Origin: Spirochaetota bacterium
Lineage (GTDB): Bacteria > Spirochaetota > UBA4802 > UBA5368
DNA length: 64,000 nt
Direction of reading: 5' to 3'
Assembly (NCBI GenBank): GCA_035477215.1
Contig: DATIKU010000053.1
Location: 1-64,000 of the forward strand
A model generated the notes under the pieces. The model did no database searches. It was not told the DNA's origin and saw nothing but the letters and a program-made list of their open reading frames with translations. Below are positions 23,630 to 33,042 of the stretch, one piece after another. Every line of letters starts with the position of its first letter. The stretch's first letter is position 1. The position numbers were made by a program, and so were the translations under genes.

Positions 23630-24712
23630 TTATTTGTTTTCAGTCTCAAACTTTTTCATGAAGCCGACGAGCTTTGTTACCCCTTCGGCCGGCATGGCGT
23701 TATAAATGCTCGCCCTCATTCCCCCGACGCTGCGGTGTCCCTTTAGCTCGACAAGACCGATCGCCCCGGCTTCCTTGATGAACTTTTTGTCAAGTTCATC
23801 GTTGCCCGTAACAAATGGAACGTTCATGAGCGACCTGTCCTTTTTAACCACGGTACCCTTGAACATTTTCGACTCATCGAGATAATCATAGAGCACCGCG
23901 GCCTTTTCCCTGTTCATTTTCTCAATGGCCGGGATACCGCCCTTTTCCTTTATCCGCTCAAACACCAGTTTCGCTATGTATATCCCGTATGTGGGAGGCG
24001 TGTTGTACAGGGACTTCTCGTCGGCATGGGTCTTGTAATTGAACATGGTCGGGGTTATTTCCATGGCGTTGCCGATCAGGTCTTTTCTGATTATTACGAC
24101 GGTAACGCCGGCGGGTCCGATATTTTTCTGCGCTCCCGCAAAGATAATGCCGAACCTGCTTACATCGACCTTCTCCGAAAGTATGTTTGACGACATGTCG
24201 GCGACCAGCGGCACCGGGCCGGTATCGGGGAAGGAGGTGTACCTCGTGCCCTCTATCGTGTTGTTCGAACATATATAAAAGTAATCGGCATCCGCGCTGA
24301 ATGATTTTTTATCGAGATCGGGAATGTAATTAAAGTTTTTATCCTCGGAAGAGGCGATAATGTTGACCGTACCGTACTTCTTCGCTTCGGCAATGGCCCT
24401 CTGGGTCCATGCGCCGGTATGTACCAGGTCGGCTTTTTTACTTTTTGCAAACAGATTTACGGGCACCATGGCGAACTGGCTCGAGGCCCCGCCCTGAAGA
24501 AAAAGGACCTCGTAGGTGTCGGGAATATTCATTATTTCCCTCAACGACGATTCAGCCCCCTTGATAATGGCGTCATAGTCAGGCGACCGGTGGCTCATCT
24601 CCATAACCGACATCCCGGACGCGCCATACTCCACCAGTTCGCCGGCGGCCTTTTTCAAAACCTCTTCCGGAAGGGCGGCGGGCCCCGCCGAGAAATTATA
24701 CACTCTGGCCAT
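23630..24712 (-). CDS. serC: Phosphoserine aminotransferase SerC
   Basis: PLP enzyme of serine and pyridoxal-phosphate synthesis. The 360-residue protein begins MARVYNFSAGPAALPEEVL, the standard SerC start. Later come MEMSHRSPDYD, VLFLQGGASSQFAMVP, ICSNNTIEGTRY and FGIIFAGAQKNIGPAG, which holds the PLP lysine (K in AQKN). ATG 24712 has AAGGAG 8 bases upstream; a GTG three codons earlier is rejected. It is first in the operon with serA. A perfect 13-base hairpin lies in its upstream region. Confidence 0.95.
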   Translation of the reverse strand: MARVYNFSAGPAALPEEVLKKAAGELVEYGASGMSVMEMSHRSPDYDAIIKGAESSLREIMNIPDTYEVLFLQGGASSQFAMVPVNLFAKSKKADLVHTGAWTQRAIAEAKKYGTVNIIASSEDKNFNYIPDLDKKSFSADADYFYICSNNTIEGTRYTSFPDTGPVPLVADMSSNILSEKVDVSRFGIIFAGAQKNIGPAGVTVVIIRKDLIGNAMEITPTMFNYKTHADEKSLYNTPPTYGIYIAKLVFERIKEKGGIPAIEKMNREKAAVLYDYLDESKMFKGTVVKKDRSLMNVPFVTGNDELDKKFIKEAGAIGLVELKGHRSVGGMRASIYNAMPAEGVTKLVGFMKKFETENK

Positions 24713-24844
24713 ATTGTACACTCCTTACCATAAATTGACAGTAGACCTGTCGCAAAACCTGGGGGCATCCCCCGGCCGCAGGCGGAGGGAAAAAGCCGCA
24801 TTAACCAGTCATACAACAAATCAATTTCTGATTATATGCCTTCA

Positions 24845-24880
24845 AAACGAGGAAACCTCTGGTCCGGGGTTTCCTCGTTT
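24845..24880 (-). promoter_or_regulatory. Strong hairpin in the serC leader, possible attenuator
   Basis: Arms of 13 bases (24845-24857 and 24868-24880) pair perfectly around a 10-base loop. On the minus strand the stem is followed by TTTTG, a weak intrinsic terminator. It lies 133 bases ahead of the serC start, where a leader would be transcribed. No known riboswitch class or T-box specifier was recognised. Confidence 0.5.
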
Positions 24881-25408
24881 CGTGGTATGCCGCAGACAAT
24901 GCAAACTGTACTCGACAAAGTCTCTCCGACGCACCCGACACCCGTGGAATACCGGCACTCCCAACATATCCCTGGACCGTATAGAACGACCTTTCATCAA
25001 CAAAAACTAATATCCATTCACCCCCGGTCATATAGTCAACTATTTTTACTCGGTGCGGGCAAAATACTGCCATCGTCATGCCGTTATTTCGGATATTTTC
25101 GATCCACACCACACTCTGGCGCCACGGTAATTTCGGGCTCGGATGAAACCGGGATACGACAGCCCTTTCCACAGAGGGCAAATCAGCCGGCCCAATGGAA
25201 TTGACAAAAGGTATGCCGTGCCGTATGCCCGGCGGCCCCGTCCCGTGGATTTTATTCCTTAAAAAAACCCGACCGGATTTGGTCACTGAATTCCCAAGTA
25301 TTATAACGGGATGATCATCGGTCCAATCCGGAAGACCGCGATATCGTCAGACAAGGTCGATCCAGTTTCCACCAGCACTCATCAGAAAAAACGATTCCGG
25401 CCTTCCGA
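24881..25408. other. Long intergenic stretch, no recognised gene
   Basis: About 530 bases between the serC-leader hairpin and the epimerase gene. A minus-strand frame of 161 codons (24801-25286) crosses the hairpin and resembles no family. GACC(N6)GGTC at 25271-25284 followed on the minus strand by seven Ts could end the epimerase transcript. The rest may be serC-serA leader or promoter DNA. Confidence 0.4.
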
Positions 25409-26389
25409 TCATAAAAATCCGTTCTCCGCGTACCACCGTCCCGCGTCGGCCACCATCTCCTCGATGGAGACGATTTTAAAGCCGAGTTCGCGCTCCGCCT
25501 TCGACGAGTCGTACTTCGGGAAGACGGACATGTAGCGCGCCTGTCCGGGATTGAGCTCCGGGGGCTTTCCGGTGAAATTCGCGATGAACTCCATTAGATA
25601 TCCGTACGCTACGGTCATCCACGGGCTCATGGTGAAGCGCGGCGGGCGCGCCCCGACCGAGGCGGCGATGACCGCGAAGACGCGCCGGTAGGTTTCGTTC
25701 ACCCCGCCGCAGATGTAACGCTCGCCGGGCCTGCCCTTCGTAAGGGCCATAACGTGCGCGCGGGCCACTTCGCGCACGTGCGCCCACGGCGCGCCGCCGG
25801 GAAGCACGGCGGGCACTTTGCCGTCGCGCAGGTCCATGAAGAGGCGCCCAAACTGCAGGGTGTGGTCGAAGGGGCCGATCATGCTACCGGGGTTTATCAC
25901 CACGACCTTCAGTCCCTTCGCTACGTACGAGAGGGCCAGGCGCTCGCCCTCCCTCTTGGTATCGGCGTAATTATAGCCTGTCCCGCCGTAGTTATACGAG
26001 CCCCACTCCTCGTCGGCGAGTCCTTCCGGGTTGTATCCGAGCGAATCGACGGTGCTGGTGTGTACCACGCGCTTTACCCTCGCCGCGTGCGCCGCCTCCA
26101 TGACGGCGCGCACTCCGTCCACATTGGTCATGCGCTGGCGCCCGAAACGCTTCTTCCAGAAGCTTGTGTCGCCCGCGGCGTGGATCACCGCGTCGACGCC
26201 CTTTACGGCGCGCGCGACGGCGTCCGCGTCGGCCACATCGCCGAAAGCCGGCTCGACACCCCTGCGCTCGATATATGATGTTTCGGAACCAGGGAGGGAG
26301 AAGGCCCGGACGGTGTGCTTTTTCTTTAAGCATTCATGCACGATGTTCGTGCCGAGGAAGCCTGACGCGCCGGTAACAAGGATTTTCAT
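25409..26389 (-). CDS. NAD-dependent epimerase/dehydratase (extended SDR family)
   Basis: The 326-residue protein starts MKILVTGASGFLGTNIVH, with the NAD-binding G-x2-G-x2-G loop. The catalytic Y-x3-K is in YNYADTKREGERLAL, preceded by the Ser/Thr region VHTSTVDSLGYN. These features place it with dihydroflavonol reductase/3-beta-hydroxysteroid dehydrogenase-like SDRs rather than classical sugar epimerases. ATG 26389 gives the standard start; the longer frame adds 13 unrelated residues. No ribosome-binding site is visible. Single gene, substrate unknown. Confidence 0.85.
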   Translation of the reverse strand: MKILVTGASGFLGTNIVHECLKKKHTVRAFSLPGSETSYIERRGVEPAFGDVADADAVARAVKGVDAVIHAAGDTSFWKKRFGRQRMTNVDGVRAVMEAAHAARVKRVVHTSTVDSLGYNPEGLADEEWGSYNYGGTGYNYADTKREGERLALSYVAKGLKVVVINPGSMIGPFDHTLQFGRLFMDLRDGKVPAVLPGGAPWAHVREVARAHVMALTKGRPGERYICGGVNETYRRVFAVIAASVGARPPRFTMSPWMTVAYGYLMEFIANFTGKPPELNPGQARYMSVFPKYDSSKAERELGFKIVSIEEMVADAGRWYAENGFL

Positions 26390-26486
26390 GAAAGCATGAT
26401 AGCAGTCGGAGGATGGCATGTCAATCACAATGAACTGCCGGGGCGAACCGGGTGCGCTCTCAAATAATTTTATGATTGACTAATCG

Positions 26487-26514
26487 TTTTCAAACATAGA
26501 CTACCCATTATAAT
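26487..26514 (+). promoter_or_regulatory. Promoter of nagB-DUF4954
   Basis: A perfect TATAAT (26509-26514) with TTTTCA (26487-26492) 16 bases upstream. An alternative -35, TTGACT at 26476-26481, is too far. The start codon of nagB lies 37 bases downstream. Confidence 0.5.
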
Positions 26515-26551
26515 AAAAAATAGTACACCTTAAAACTCAGGGTGGAAACCA

Positions 26552-27343
26552 ATGGAAATTATCATCGCGCGGAATTATGAGGAAATGAGCAAGATTTCGG
26601 CGGACATTATAGCATCGCAAATCAGGAAAAAGCACGACTCCGTCCTCGGCCTCGCCACGGGGGACACTCCCCTGGGCACCTATAAGGAACTCGTGCGACT
26701 CCACAGGGAGGAAGGTCTGGATTTTTCCAAGATCAAGTCCTTCAACCTTGACGAATATCACGGGCTTGCCCCCCTGCATCCCAACAGCTACAACTTCTTC
26801 ATGCAGGAGCATTTATTCAAACACATCAACACGATACCCGCCAATGAATACGTGCCGCAGGGCAATACCGAAGACCCGGAGGAATTTTGCGCCTGGTACG
26901 AGCGGAAGATACACGAGGCGGGAGGAATCGATCTTCAGGTGCTGGGAATCGGAAGAGACGGCCATATCGCCTTCAATGAGCCCGGCTCCTCCCTGGCAAG
27001 CCGTACAAGGGTGAAGGCGCTGGTGAGCAGTACCATCGAGGACAACTCGCGCTTTTTCAGCAGCATTGATGAAGTCCCCAGGTTCGCCATCACCATGGGG
27101 GTCGGGACAATACTGGACGCCCGCAAAATACTCCTTGTCGCCAACGGCCTCAAAAAGGCCGAAGTATGCGCCCAGTTTATTGAAGGCCCCGTCACCAGCC
27201 AGATAACCGCATCGGCCCTGCAGCTTCACTCCCACGTAACGGTTGTTCTCGACGAGGAGGCCGCCTCGAAGCTCCAGAGACGGGAATATTACAACTGGGT
27301 CAAGAATAACAAGCAGCTCATCCATAAAAAAATCGGCCGGTAA
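26552..27343 (+). CDS. nagB: Glucosamine-6-phosphate deaminase NagB
   Basis: NagB converts glucosamine-6-phosphate to fructose-6-phosphate and ammonia. The 263-residue protein has GLATGDTPLGTYKELVRLH, the catalytic region SFNLDEYHGL, HPNSYNFFM and GIGRDGHIAFNEPGSSLASRTR, all diagnostic. Full length. GGTGG precedes ATG. It is followed after 9 bases by the DUF4954 gene, so an operon is likely. Substrate would come from amino-sugar or wall turnover. Confidence 0.95.
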   Translation: MEIIIARNYEEMSKISADIIASQIRKKHDSVLGLATGDTPLGTYKELVRLHREEGLDFSKIKSFNLDEYHGLAPLHPNSYNFFMQEHLFKHINTIPANEYVPQGNTEDPEEFCAWYERKIHEAGGIDLQVLGIGRDGHIAFNEPGSSLASRTRVKALVSSTIEDNSRFFSSIDEVPRFAITMGVGTILDARKILLVANGLKKAEVCAQFIEGPVTSQITASALQLHSHVTVVLDEEAASKLQRREYYNWVKNNKQLIHKKIGR

Positions 27344-27352
27344 GGCGTATCC

Positions 27353-29251
27353 ATGAATGCAATCATTAAGACGCTTGATAACGTTATTGCGCGTTCACCG
27401 TTCATCGCTTCCATTCTCGCAATACAAAATGGCGACGGTTCTTCTTTCCGCATGCTTACGGACAATGAAATCACGCAACTTCAAAACCAGGGGAACCGCT
27501 CCCGCGAATGGGAACTGGTCCGCGTTTGTGAAGGATTCACTCCGGAGTCAATATTCGATTCGACCTTTGCCGGCGAATGCCTTATCGGACGTTTCGATAA
27601 AATCGATCTGAACATTCGCGCTTCGATTACCCACCGCGCCGGCATTTACAACAGCATGGTAATTGGATCGACAATCAGCGACAACTGCCTCATCCGTGAC
27701 GTCGGAATCATCGCGAACTACCATATCGGGAACAACGCGGTCATATTCCAGGTCAAAGAGCTGTCGGCTTCGGGAAAGCGGGGTTTCGGCAACGGGAGCA
27801 CTATTACCATCGGGAATGAAACCGGGGGCAGGGAGATAGCATCCTATGCCGAGATGACCATCCCCGTCGCCGAAGCGGTGTTGAGAAACAGAAATAATCC
27901 CGAACTGCAGCGCAGTTATGCGAACTTTATCGAGTCATACATGTCGCGCTGCACGCTTCTCCACGGCGTGGTGGGGGCAAATGCGAGGGTAGCCTCCACT
28001 TCCATAATCAAGGACTCGTACATAGGAGGCGACGTCAACATTGACGGAGCGACGTTGGTGGAGAACTGCACCGTCCTTGGCTCTCCCGGAGAAGAAACCA
28101 CCATCAGCCATGGTTCCATCGTCAGAAATTCCTGCGTGCAGTGGGGTTGTAAAGTCACCTCGATGGCCATCGTCGAAAACTCCATCCTGACCGAACACTC
28201 GCACGTCGAAAGACACGGGAAGGCGACCAACAGCATAATAGGCCCCAATTCGGGCATAGCCGAGGGCGAAGTAACCTCCTCCCTCATCGGCCCCTTCGTC
28301 GGATTCCATCATCAGTCGATGCTTATCGCCGCGCTGTGGCCCGAGGGGAAAGGCAATATCGGATACGGCGCAAACATCGGTTCCAACCACACATCCAGGG
28401 CTCCGGACCAGGAGATCTGGTGCGGAGAAGGACTTTTTTTCGGCCTCGGGGTCAATGTTAAATTCCCCGCGAATTACGTCAATTCGCCCTACTCGGTAAT
28501 CGCCACCGCGGTCGTTACCCTTCCCCAGAAGGTGGAGTTTCCCTTTTCATTAATAGCAAAACCGGAGAGCCGCCCGGCAGGGATTCCAGAACCCTATAAC
28601 GAGCTATTCCCCGGATGGGTCCTCGCACACAACCTTTACGCCATTCTCAGAAATGAGGGCAAATTCAAAAAAAGGAATAAGGCCCGACGGACGGAATTTA
28701 ATTTCAAAGTGTTTCGCCCGGATACGGTCAAAAAAATGATCTCGGCCAGGGAGTCCCTCGCGGGTATTGCCGAAATTAAAGAAACCTATACCTCTGATGA
28801 TATTGCCGGTGCGGGGAAAAACTTCATGACCGAGAAAAGCAGGAGGGAAGGTATTCATACATACTCATTTTTCATCCAGTATTATGCCCTGCTGGCCCTC
28901 ATGGAGAAGCTGTCGAAGGACCTTGCCCTTAAAAAAGGCCCTGCCTCCGTATACGAACCCGATTCCGACAACACTGAATGGGAGTTCGTGCGCGACATTC
29001 TTACATCGGAACAATTCGACAGGGCAGGCCCCAGAGACAACATGTCCAGGCTGATCCAATTCCACCAAACCGTGTTGAAGAATACAATTCAGTCGAAAGA
29101 AAAGGACGACATAAGGGGAAGGCGCATCATCGACGATTATGATCACATAAACGTTAAGGCCGAAGATGACGGTTTTATCCGTGAAGCCGGGGAATCGATG
29201 AAGAGGAGCATCGGGGAAATAGAAAAGCTTATGGGAGAATCAAAGTGGTAG
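27353..29251 (+). CDS. DUF4954 family left-handed beta-helix protein
   Basis: Protein of 632 residues. The central part (about 85-380) carries hexapeptide-like repeats with regularly spaced I/V/L and small turns: RAGIYNSMVIGSTISDNCLI, SIIKDSYIGGDVNIDGATLV, SIVRNSCVQWGCKVTSMAIV. This is the left-handed beta-helix fold of acyl- and nucleotidyltransferases. The C-terminal ~200 residues are charged and helical. From memory this is the DUF4954 layout known in spirochaetes and Bacteroidetes. It follows nagB closely, so a role in amino-sugar or nucleotide-sugar handling is a fair guess. No reaction is established. Confidence 0.75.
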   Translation: MNAIIKTLDNVIARSPFIASILAIQNGDGSSFRMLTDNEITQLQNQGNRSREWELVRVCEGFTPESIFDSTFAGECLIGRFDKIDLNIRASITHRAGIYNSMVIGSTISDNCLIRDVGIIANYHIGNNAVIFQVKELSASGKRGFGNGSTITIGNETGGREIASYAEMTIPVAEAVLRNRNNPELQRSYANFIESYMSRCTLLHGVVGANARVASTSIIKDSYIGGDVNIDGATLVENCTVLGSPGEETTISHGSIVRNSCVQWGCKVTSMAIVENSILTEHSHVERHGKATNSIIGPNSGIAEGEVTSSLIGPFVGFHHQSMLIAALWPEGKGNIGYGANIGSNHTSRAPDQEIWCGEGLFFGLGVNVKFPANYVNSPYSVIATAVVTLPQKVEFPFSLIAKPESRPAGIPEPYNELFPGWVLAHNLYAILRNEGKFKKRNKARRTEFNFKVFRPDTVKKMISARESLAGIAEIKETYTSDDIAGAGKNFMTEKSRREGIHTYSFFIQYYALLALMEKLSKDLALKKGPASVYEPDSDNTEWEFVRDILTSEQFDRAGPRDNMSRLIQFHQTVLKNTIQSKEKDDIRGRRIIDDYDHINVKAEDDGFIREAGESMKRSIGEIEKLMGESKW

Positions 29252-29368
29252 GATACGCATCTGTTCTTCGAGGCCCCTTCTTTACGGGAAAAAATCACTG
29301 GAAAAATTGAATTATCACTGCCGTTTTAATGCCAAAGAAAGCGAAACAATATCACAACAGGACAGGAA

Positions 29369-29600
29369 GGACGGGCGAAAAAAGCGCCATTGCCCGGCAC
29401 GGCGCTCGTTCTCGCACTTCTTCCCTTTCCTGCGGGGAACCTCGAGGCAAAGGACCTCACCGATAATGTCCGAAAAGGGCCCGGACCTAAACTCATGAAG
29501 CTCTCCGACGGGATGACGCACAACGATGTCAGCGGCCCCCGGAAGGGCGGAGTCGTCGTTCTGGCACACGGCAACGCCGGGCCGTCCGGTTCGCCGCATG
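29369..29600 (+). pseudogene. Truncated alpha/beta-hydrolase remnant
   Basis: A frame without a start codon reads a signal-peptide-like stretch (KKAPLPGTALVLALLPF) and then LMKLSDGMTHNDVSGP and GGVVVLAHGNAG. This matches the N-terminal strands and oxyanion H-G of alpha/beta hydrolases (typically LSDGxTHYxxxGP then VVLxHG). The sequence leaves the family right after HGNAG, and the nucleophile and the rest are missing. It lies against the end of the HerA-like gene. Confidence 0.55.
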
Positions 29601-31091
29601 CTAACGAAGAATACTGCCCAGAATTCCCCGCACCAGCCGTGCGCCGGCCTTGCCGGCTATCTGCCTGCCGAGCGTGCTTCCGATACTTCGCGCCATGCCC
29701 TTTGTAAAGCTCTCGGCCACGGTCTGTCTGCCGCGTCCTTTGGCGGCGGCCGGTTTCTTCCCGACCCCGCCGGCTTCCCCGTCCTCTTCCGGCTCTTCTG
29801 TTTTGACGCGCTTCTCCGCCTTCTTTGCCAGAATCTCGTAGGCCGACTCGCGGTCGATATCCTTTTCGTATTTGCCTCTCAGCTTTGACGATTTCAGGAG
29901 GTCCTTGCGCTCTTCATCGGTGATGACCCCCAGGCGGCAGCCCGGCGGGCGCACAAACACACGCTCCACCATCCCGGGGACCCCCTTCGGATCGAGGAAG
30001 CTCGCCAGCGCCTCGCCCACGCCCAGCTCGGTGATGGCCTTGCCGGTATCGATATCGGGATTGGCCCGGAAGGTCTCCGCGGCCGACCTTACCGCCCTCT
30101 GATCCTTCGGCGTGAACGCGCGCAACGCGTGTTGCACGCGGTTGCCAAGCTGCCCCAGCACCTCCTCGGGTATGTCGAGCGGGCTCTGGGTGACGAAATA
30201 TACGCCAACGCCCTTCGAGCGGATGAGCCGCACAACCTGCTCGATCTTCTTCACGAGCGCTTTTGGCGCGTCGTTGAACAGAAGGTGCGCCTCGTCGAAA
30301 AAGAAAACCAGCAATGGTTTGTCGGCGTCACCGCGCTCGGGGAGCTCCTCGAAGAGCTCCGACAGCAGCCACAGCAGGAAGGTCGAGTAAAGCACCGGGT
30401 GCAGCACCAGCTCCTCCGCGGATATGATGTTGATCACACCGCGCCCCTTGCCGTCATGCTTGATGAGATCGTTGATATCGAGGTCGGGCTCGCCGAAAAA
30501 AACCTCGCCGCCCTGCTGCTCGAGCGGCAGGAGCTTGCGTTGTATGGTCTGGACGGTCTGCTTGGATATCTGGCCGTATTCGGCCGAAATTGAATCCGCA
30601 TTGTCCGCAAGGTGCTGAAGGGCCGCCTTGAGGTCTTTCATGTCGAGCAACAGCAGGCCCGCGTCGTCGGCCATCTCGAAGAGAAGGCTCATTGTCGTGC
30701 TCTGGGCCTCGGAGAGCTCGAGCAGGCGCGACCAGAGGTCGGGGCCCATGTCGCTCGCCGTGGCGCGCATGGGCAGGCCCTTTTTCCGGTACAGGTCCCA
30801 CAACTCGACGGGGTTCGCACGGTAGGCGAAATCCACCATCCCCATCATCTTTACCCGCTCTTCGATTTTTTCATGCGTCTTTCCGGCCTGGCTGAGTCCG
30901 GCGATATCGCCCTTTATGTCGGCGACGAAAACGGGAACCCCTATTTCGGAAAAGACCTCGGCCATCATCTGCAGGGTGACCGTCTTCCCCGTCCCGGTCG
31001 CCCCGGTTATGAGCCCGTGGCGGTTCGCCATCGACGGCTCGAGAAATGCCTTTGCTTTGCCCTGCCCCATCAGGATTTTATTATCGCTCAT
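29601..31091 (-). CDS. HerA/YjgR-like ATPase (DUF853 family)
   Basis: The 496-residue protein has Walker A G30-ATGTGKT ([19 protein letters not shown]) and Walker [14 protein letters not shown], with the sensor region [20 protein letters not shown]. These are features of the HerA-type helicase/translocase ATPases annotated DUF853 (E. coli YjgR). Substrate DNA is assumed, and nuclease partners such as NurA are not adjacent. A basic low-complexity linker ([12 protein letters not shown]) precedes a C-terminal tail. GGGAGG lies six bases before ATG. Single gene. Confidence 0.88.
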   Translation of the reverse strand: MSDNKILMGQGKAKAFLEPSMANRHGLITGATGTGKTVTLQMMAEVFSEIGVPVFVADIKGDIAGLSQAGKTHEKIEERVKMMGMVDFAYRANPVELWDLYRKKGLPMRATASDMGPDLWSRLLELSEAQSTTMSLLFEMADDAGLLLLDMKDLKAALQHLADNADSISAEYGQISKQTVQTIQRKLLPLEQQGGEVFFGEPDLDINDLIKHDGKGRGVINIISAEELVLHPVLYSTFLLWLLSELFEELPERGDADKPLLVFFFDEAHLLFNDAPKALVKKIEQVVRLIRSKGVGVYFVTQSPLDIPEEVLGQLGNRVQHALRAFTPKDQRAVRSAAETFRANPDIDTGKAITELGVGEALASFLDPKGVPGMVERVFVRPPGCRLGVITDEERKDLLKSSKLRGKYEKDIDRESAYEILAKKAEKRVKTEEPEEDGEAGGVGKKPAAAKGRGRQTVAESFTKGMARSIGSTLGRQIAGKAGARLVRGILGSILR

Positions 31092-31250
31092 CCTTTCCCT
31101 CCCGGTATTGCGACTGGTGACTCCATATCATGTATATCCTTCCCCCACTGGAACATCGAGCAGATCATAAATAAAATGATTTTGCAATCCAATTTATTTT
31201 ACGTCCGCGTGGCAAACGGGCAACGATCCCGACGGACACGGGAGGCCCAT

Positions 31251-31654
31251 GAGTTTCCCCGATATGAGGAGATCACCGGATTCTCGGCACGAGAGGTGAT
31301 CGGGAAAACAACGCCGAAGCGGTAAGAATCGAGACCGACCTTGGTGAAATAACGGTCGGCGCGAAGACCGCGTCCACCCTTGGCATAATAATAAACGAGC
31401 CGATCACCAACGCGATGAAATACGCCGTGGGCGGCCGCGAGAACGCGCTTCTGCGATTTTCGACGACCGAAAGGAGCGGCGCGGTGCTCATCGAGTTCGA
31501 GGACAACGGACCCGGCATACCCGGATCGGTCACCCTTGAAAATTCGACCATATTTGGCATGCAGCTCGTTGGCATGCCGGCGGAACGGCATGGCGGCACG
31601 ATCCGTATTGAACGGCAGGGCGGAATACGGTATATAATCGAATTCAGGGAATAA
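31251..31654 (+). pseudogene. Remnant of a PAS-histidine kinase, internally deleted
   Basis: A PAS-like end reads YEEITGFSAREVIGKT in one frame (31251-31298). The sequence then switches to a second frame: ETDLGEITVGAKTASTLGII, NEPITNAMKYAV (N-box), EFEDNGPGIPG (G1 box) and GMQLV, ending with TAA. This is the HATPase domain of a HWE/HisKA_2-type kinase. The phospho-acceptor helix and most of the PAS domain are gone. The 79-codon piece from ATG 31415 is not a working kinase. Confidence 0.6.
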
Positions 31655-31690
31655 ACTTATTGTTCATCAAGTCACTCCATCTAAAATATC

Positions 31691-31719
31691 TTGACAACAC
31701 CCCGCCGCAGCCCTACACT
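31691..31719 (+). promoter_or_regulatory. Promoter for the 31792 membrane protein gene
   Basis: TTGACA (31691-31696), 17-base spacer, TACACT (31714-31719): a near-consensus pair. The leader to ATG 31792 is about 65 bases. Confidence 0.65.
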
Positions 31720-31791
31720 CGTGCAGGTTCAACACGGTACGGCGGGCTCCTTAACCAGGCCCCGCTCCAATCGTCCGTTTCGAGGTAAGAC

Positions 31792-32415
31792 ATGAATTAC
31801 AGGCTGGTGCGTCAGTTCTCCATCAACGCAAGCGACAACTTCTTCAATTTTTTTTATAAGATCGTCGATTTCTTCAAAATGTTGATCGAGCTCTGGTGGG
31901 CTTTTTACGACATATGGCAGGCGTTCTTCCTGATATTCTTCAATATTTTCATGTACGTCTATTATCTGATAATATTCATAATCGACAAGCTCACCGAATC
32001 CGAGGCCACTCTTTTCTTCTGGCGGAAGCTTCCCACAAGCGTACCCTACCAGCCCGGCAGGGTCTACATTAAAGACCTGCACAACCCCATTCCCGCAGCG
32101 TACGGGCGGCAGACCGCGGTGGCCGTATCACAGGGCGTGGCGAGTGCCGTTTCCGCGGCGAAACAATCAATCGCAGCGCCGCTCACCAGCGTTCGCAAAC
32201 ATGCGGCCGGTGCGCGCGGTTCCATATTTAAAAAGCTTCTGGAGATTATTTCAACCGTGCTCGGAGCGGTATGGATCGTAGTAAGCTTCCCGTTCAGGAA
32301 AATCGGCGCTGCGCTATCGGGAAAGATGAAACCGGTGCCGAGGGAAGAGCCGGCCGGATCGAAGAGCCTGATCGACGAATACCTCAAGGAGTACGAACAG
32401 CGCAGGAAGCCATAG
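31792..32415 (+). CDS. Unrecognised membrane protein
   Basis: The 207-residue protein has a very aromatic N-terminal part (FFNFFYKIVDFFKMLIELWW) and one or two hydrophobic helices (about residues 20-65; FFLIFFNIFMYVYYLIIFII is the clearest). A second hydrophobic stretch (LEIISTVLGAVWIVVSFPF) lies near residue 150-168. The rest is Ala-, Lys- and Arg-rich. I do not recognise a family. GAGGTAAG precedes ATG. It is transcribed alone from its own promoter and ends by overlapping the convergent anti-sigma-type gene by 32 bases. Confidence 0.75.
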   Translation: MNYRLVRQFSINASDNFFNFFYKIVDFFKMLIELWWAFYDIWQAFFLIFFNIFMYVYYLIIFIIDKLTESEATLFFWRKLPTSVPYQPGRVYIKDLHNPIPAAYGRQTAVAVSQGVASAVSAAKQSIAAPLTSVRKHAAGARGSIFKKLLEIISTVLGAVWIVVSFPFRKIGAALSGKMKPVPREEPAGSKSLIDEYLKEYEQRRKP

Positions 32416-32851
32416 GCTTTTCAATCAGCGCGAAATACAATATCACCACGTTGCCTTTATCGTTCCACGCCGTCTCGCAGAAGTGACGCATGAGCGACAG
32501 ACCCCTGCCGCGATTCTTCAGTGTGCCGGTGGCCGGCGTGCACGCATCCGGCCTGAAACCCCCGCCCTCGTCGCCGATGGCTATGCGCAAACGTCCCGCC
32601 GCGTGCGATACGACAACGGTAACCTTCTTCGCCGGGTCCCATCCGTTACCGTGCTCCATGGCGTTGGTGACCGCCTCGTCGATAACGAGATGTAACTTTT
32701 GCCTGTCGATGACGGTCGAAAGCCCCGCCCCGGCCACGGCTCGCACGACCGCGCCCACCGCCCCACCCGTAGACTCCCTGAGGCCTGGAAACGAAATGGA
32801 CAGTATCTCCCGTCCGCACGGGTATGTCATTCCTTCATTTTGCCTGTTCAT
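32384..32851 (-). CDS. Serine-kinase-type anti-sigma regulatory protein (RsbW/SpoIIAB-like ATPase)
   Basis: Protein of 155 residues with a single GHKL ATPase domain. The N-box is LHLVIDEAVTNAMEHGN, the G1 box IAIGDEGGGFRP, and the G2 box TLKNRGRGLSLMRHF. Proteins of this size bind a sigma factor or phosphorylate an anti-anti-sigma protein (STAS). No STAS or PP2C gene is next to it, so the partner must be elsewhere. It is not near the ECF operon at 55362. Start ATG 32851 is not preceded by a clear ribosome-binding site. Confidence 0.8.
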   Translation of the reverse strand: MNRQNEGMTYPCGREILSISFPGLRESTGGAVGAVVRAVAGAGLSTVIDRQKLHLVIDEAVTNAMEHGNGWDPAKKVTVVVSHAAGRLRIAIGDEGGGFRPDACTPATGTLKNRGRGLSLMRHFCETAWNDKGNVVILYFALIEKPMASCAVRTP

Positions 32852-32997
32852 GTCCTTTTCCGCCCTTCCGGCGTTTGGTCGCGGCCGGGAAGATGCTGAA
32901 TAATCAGTATAGTGAGCAAATATAAATTATCAGATTAATTGTCGACGTTTAAATGATTTAAACCAAATGAGGGCCGGCGGCGCAGGACGAATGACCC

Positions 32998-33021
32998 GCT
33001 CCCGGCCTCGCAACCGGGAGC
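32998..33021 (-). terminator. Hairpin after transketolase
   Basis: GCTCCCGG (32998-33005), loop of 8, CCGGGAGC (33014-33021). It lies 22 bases past the tkt stop on the minus strand. No T-run follows. Confidence 0.45.
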
Positions 33022-33042
33022 CTGGCATCGGAACGAAAAGAC

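Noticed and set aside
24801-25286. 161-codon minus-strand frame in the serC leader as a gene
   Set aside because: No family pattern, no ribosome-binding site, and it crosses the strong hairpin.
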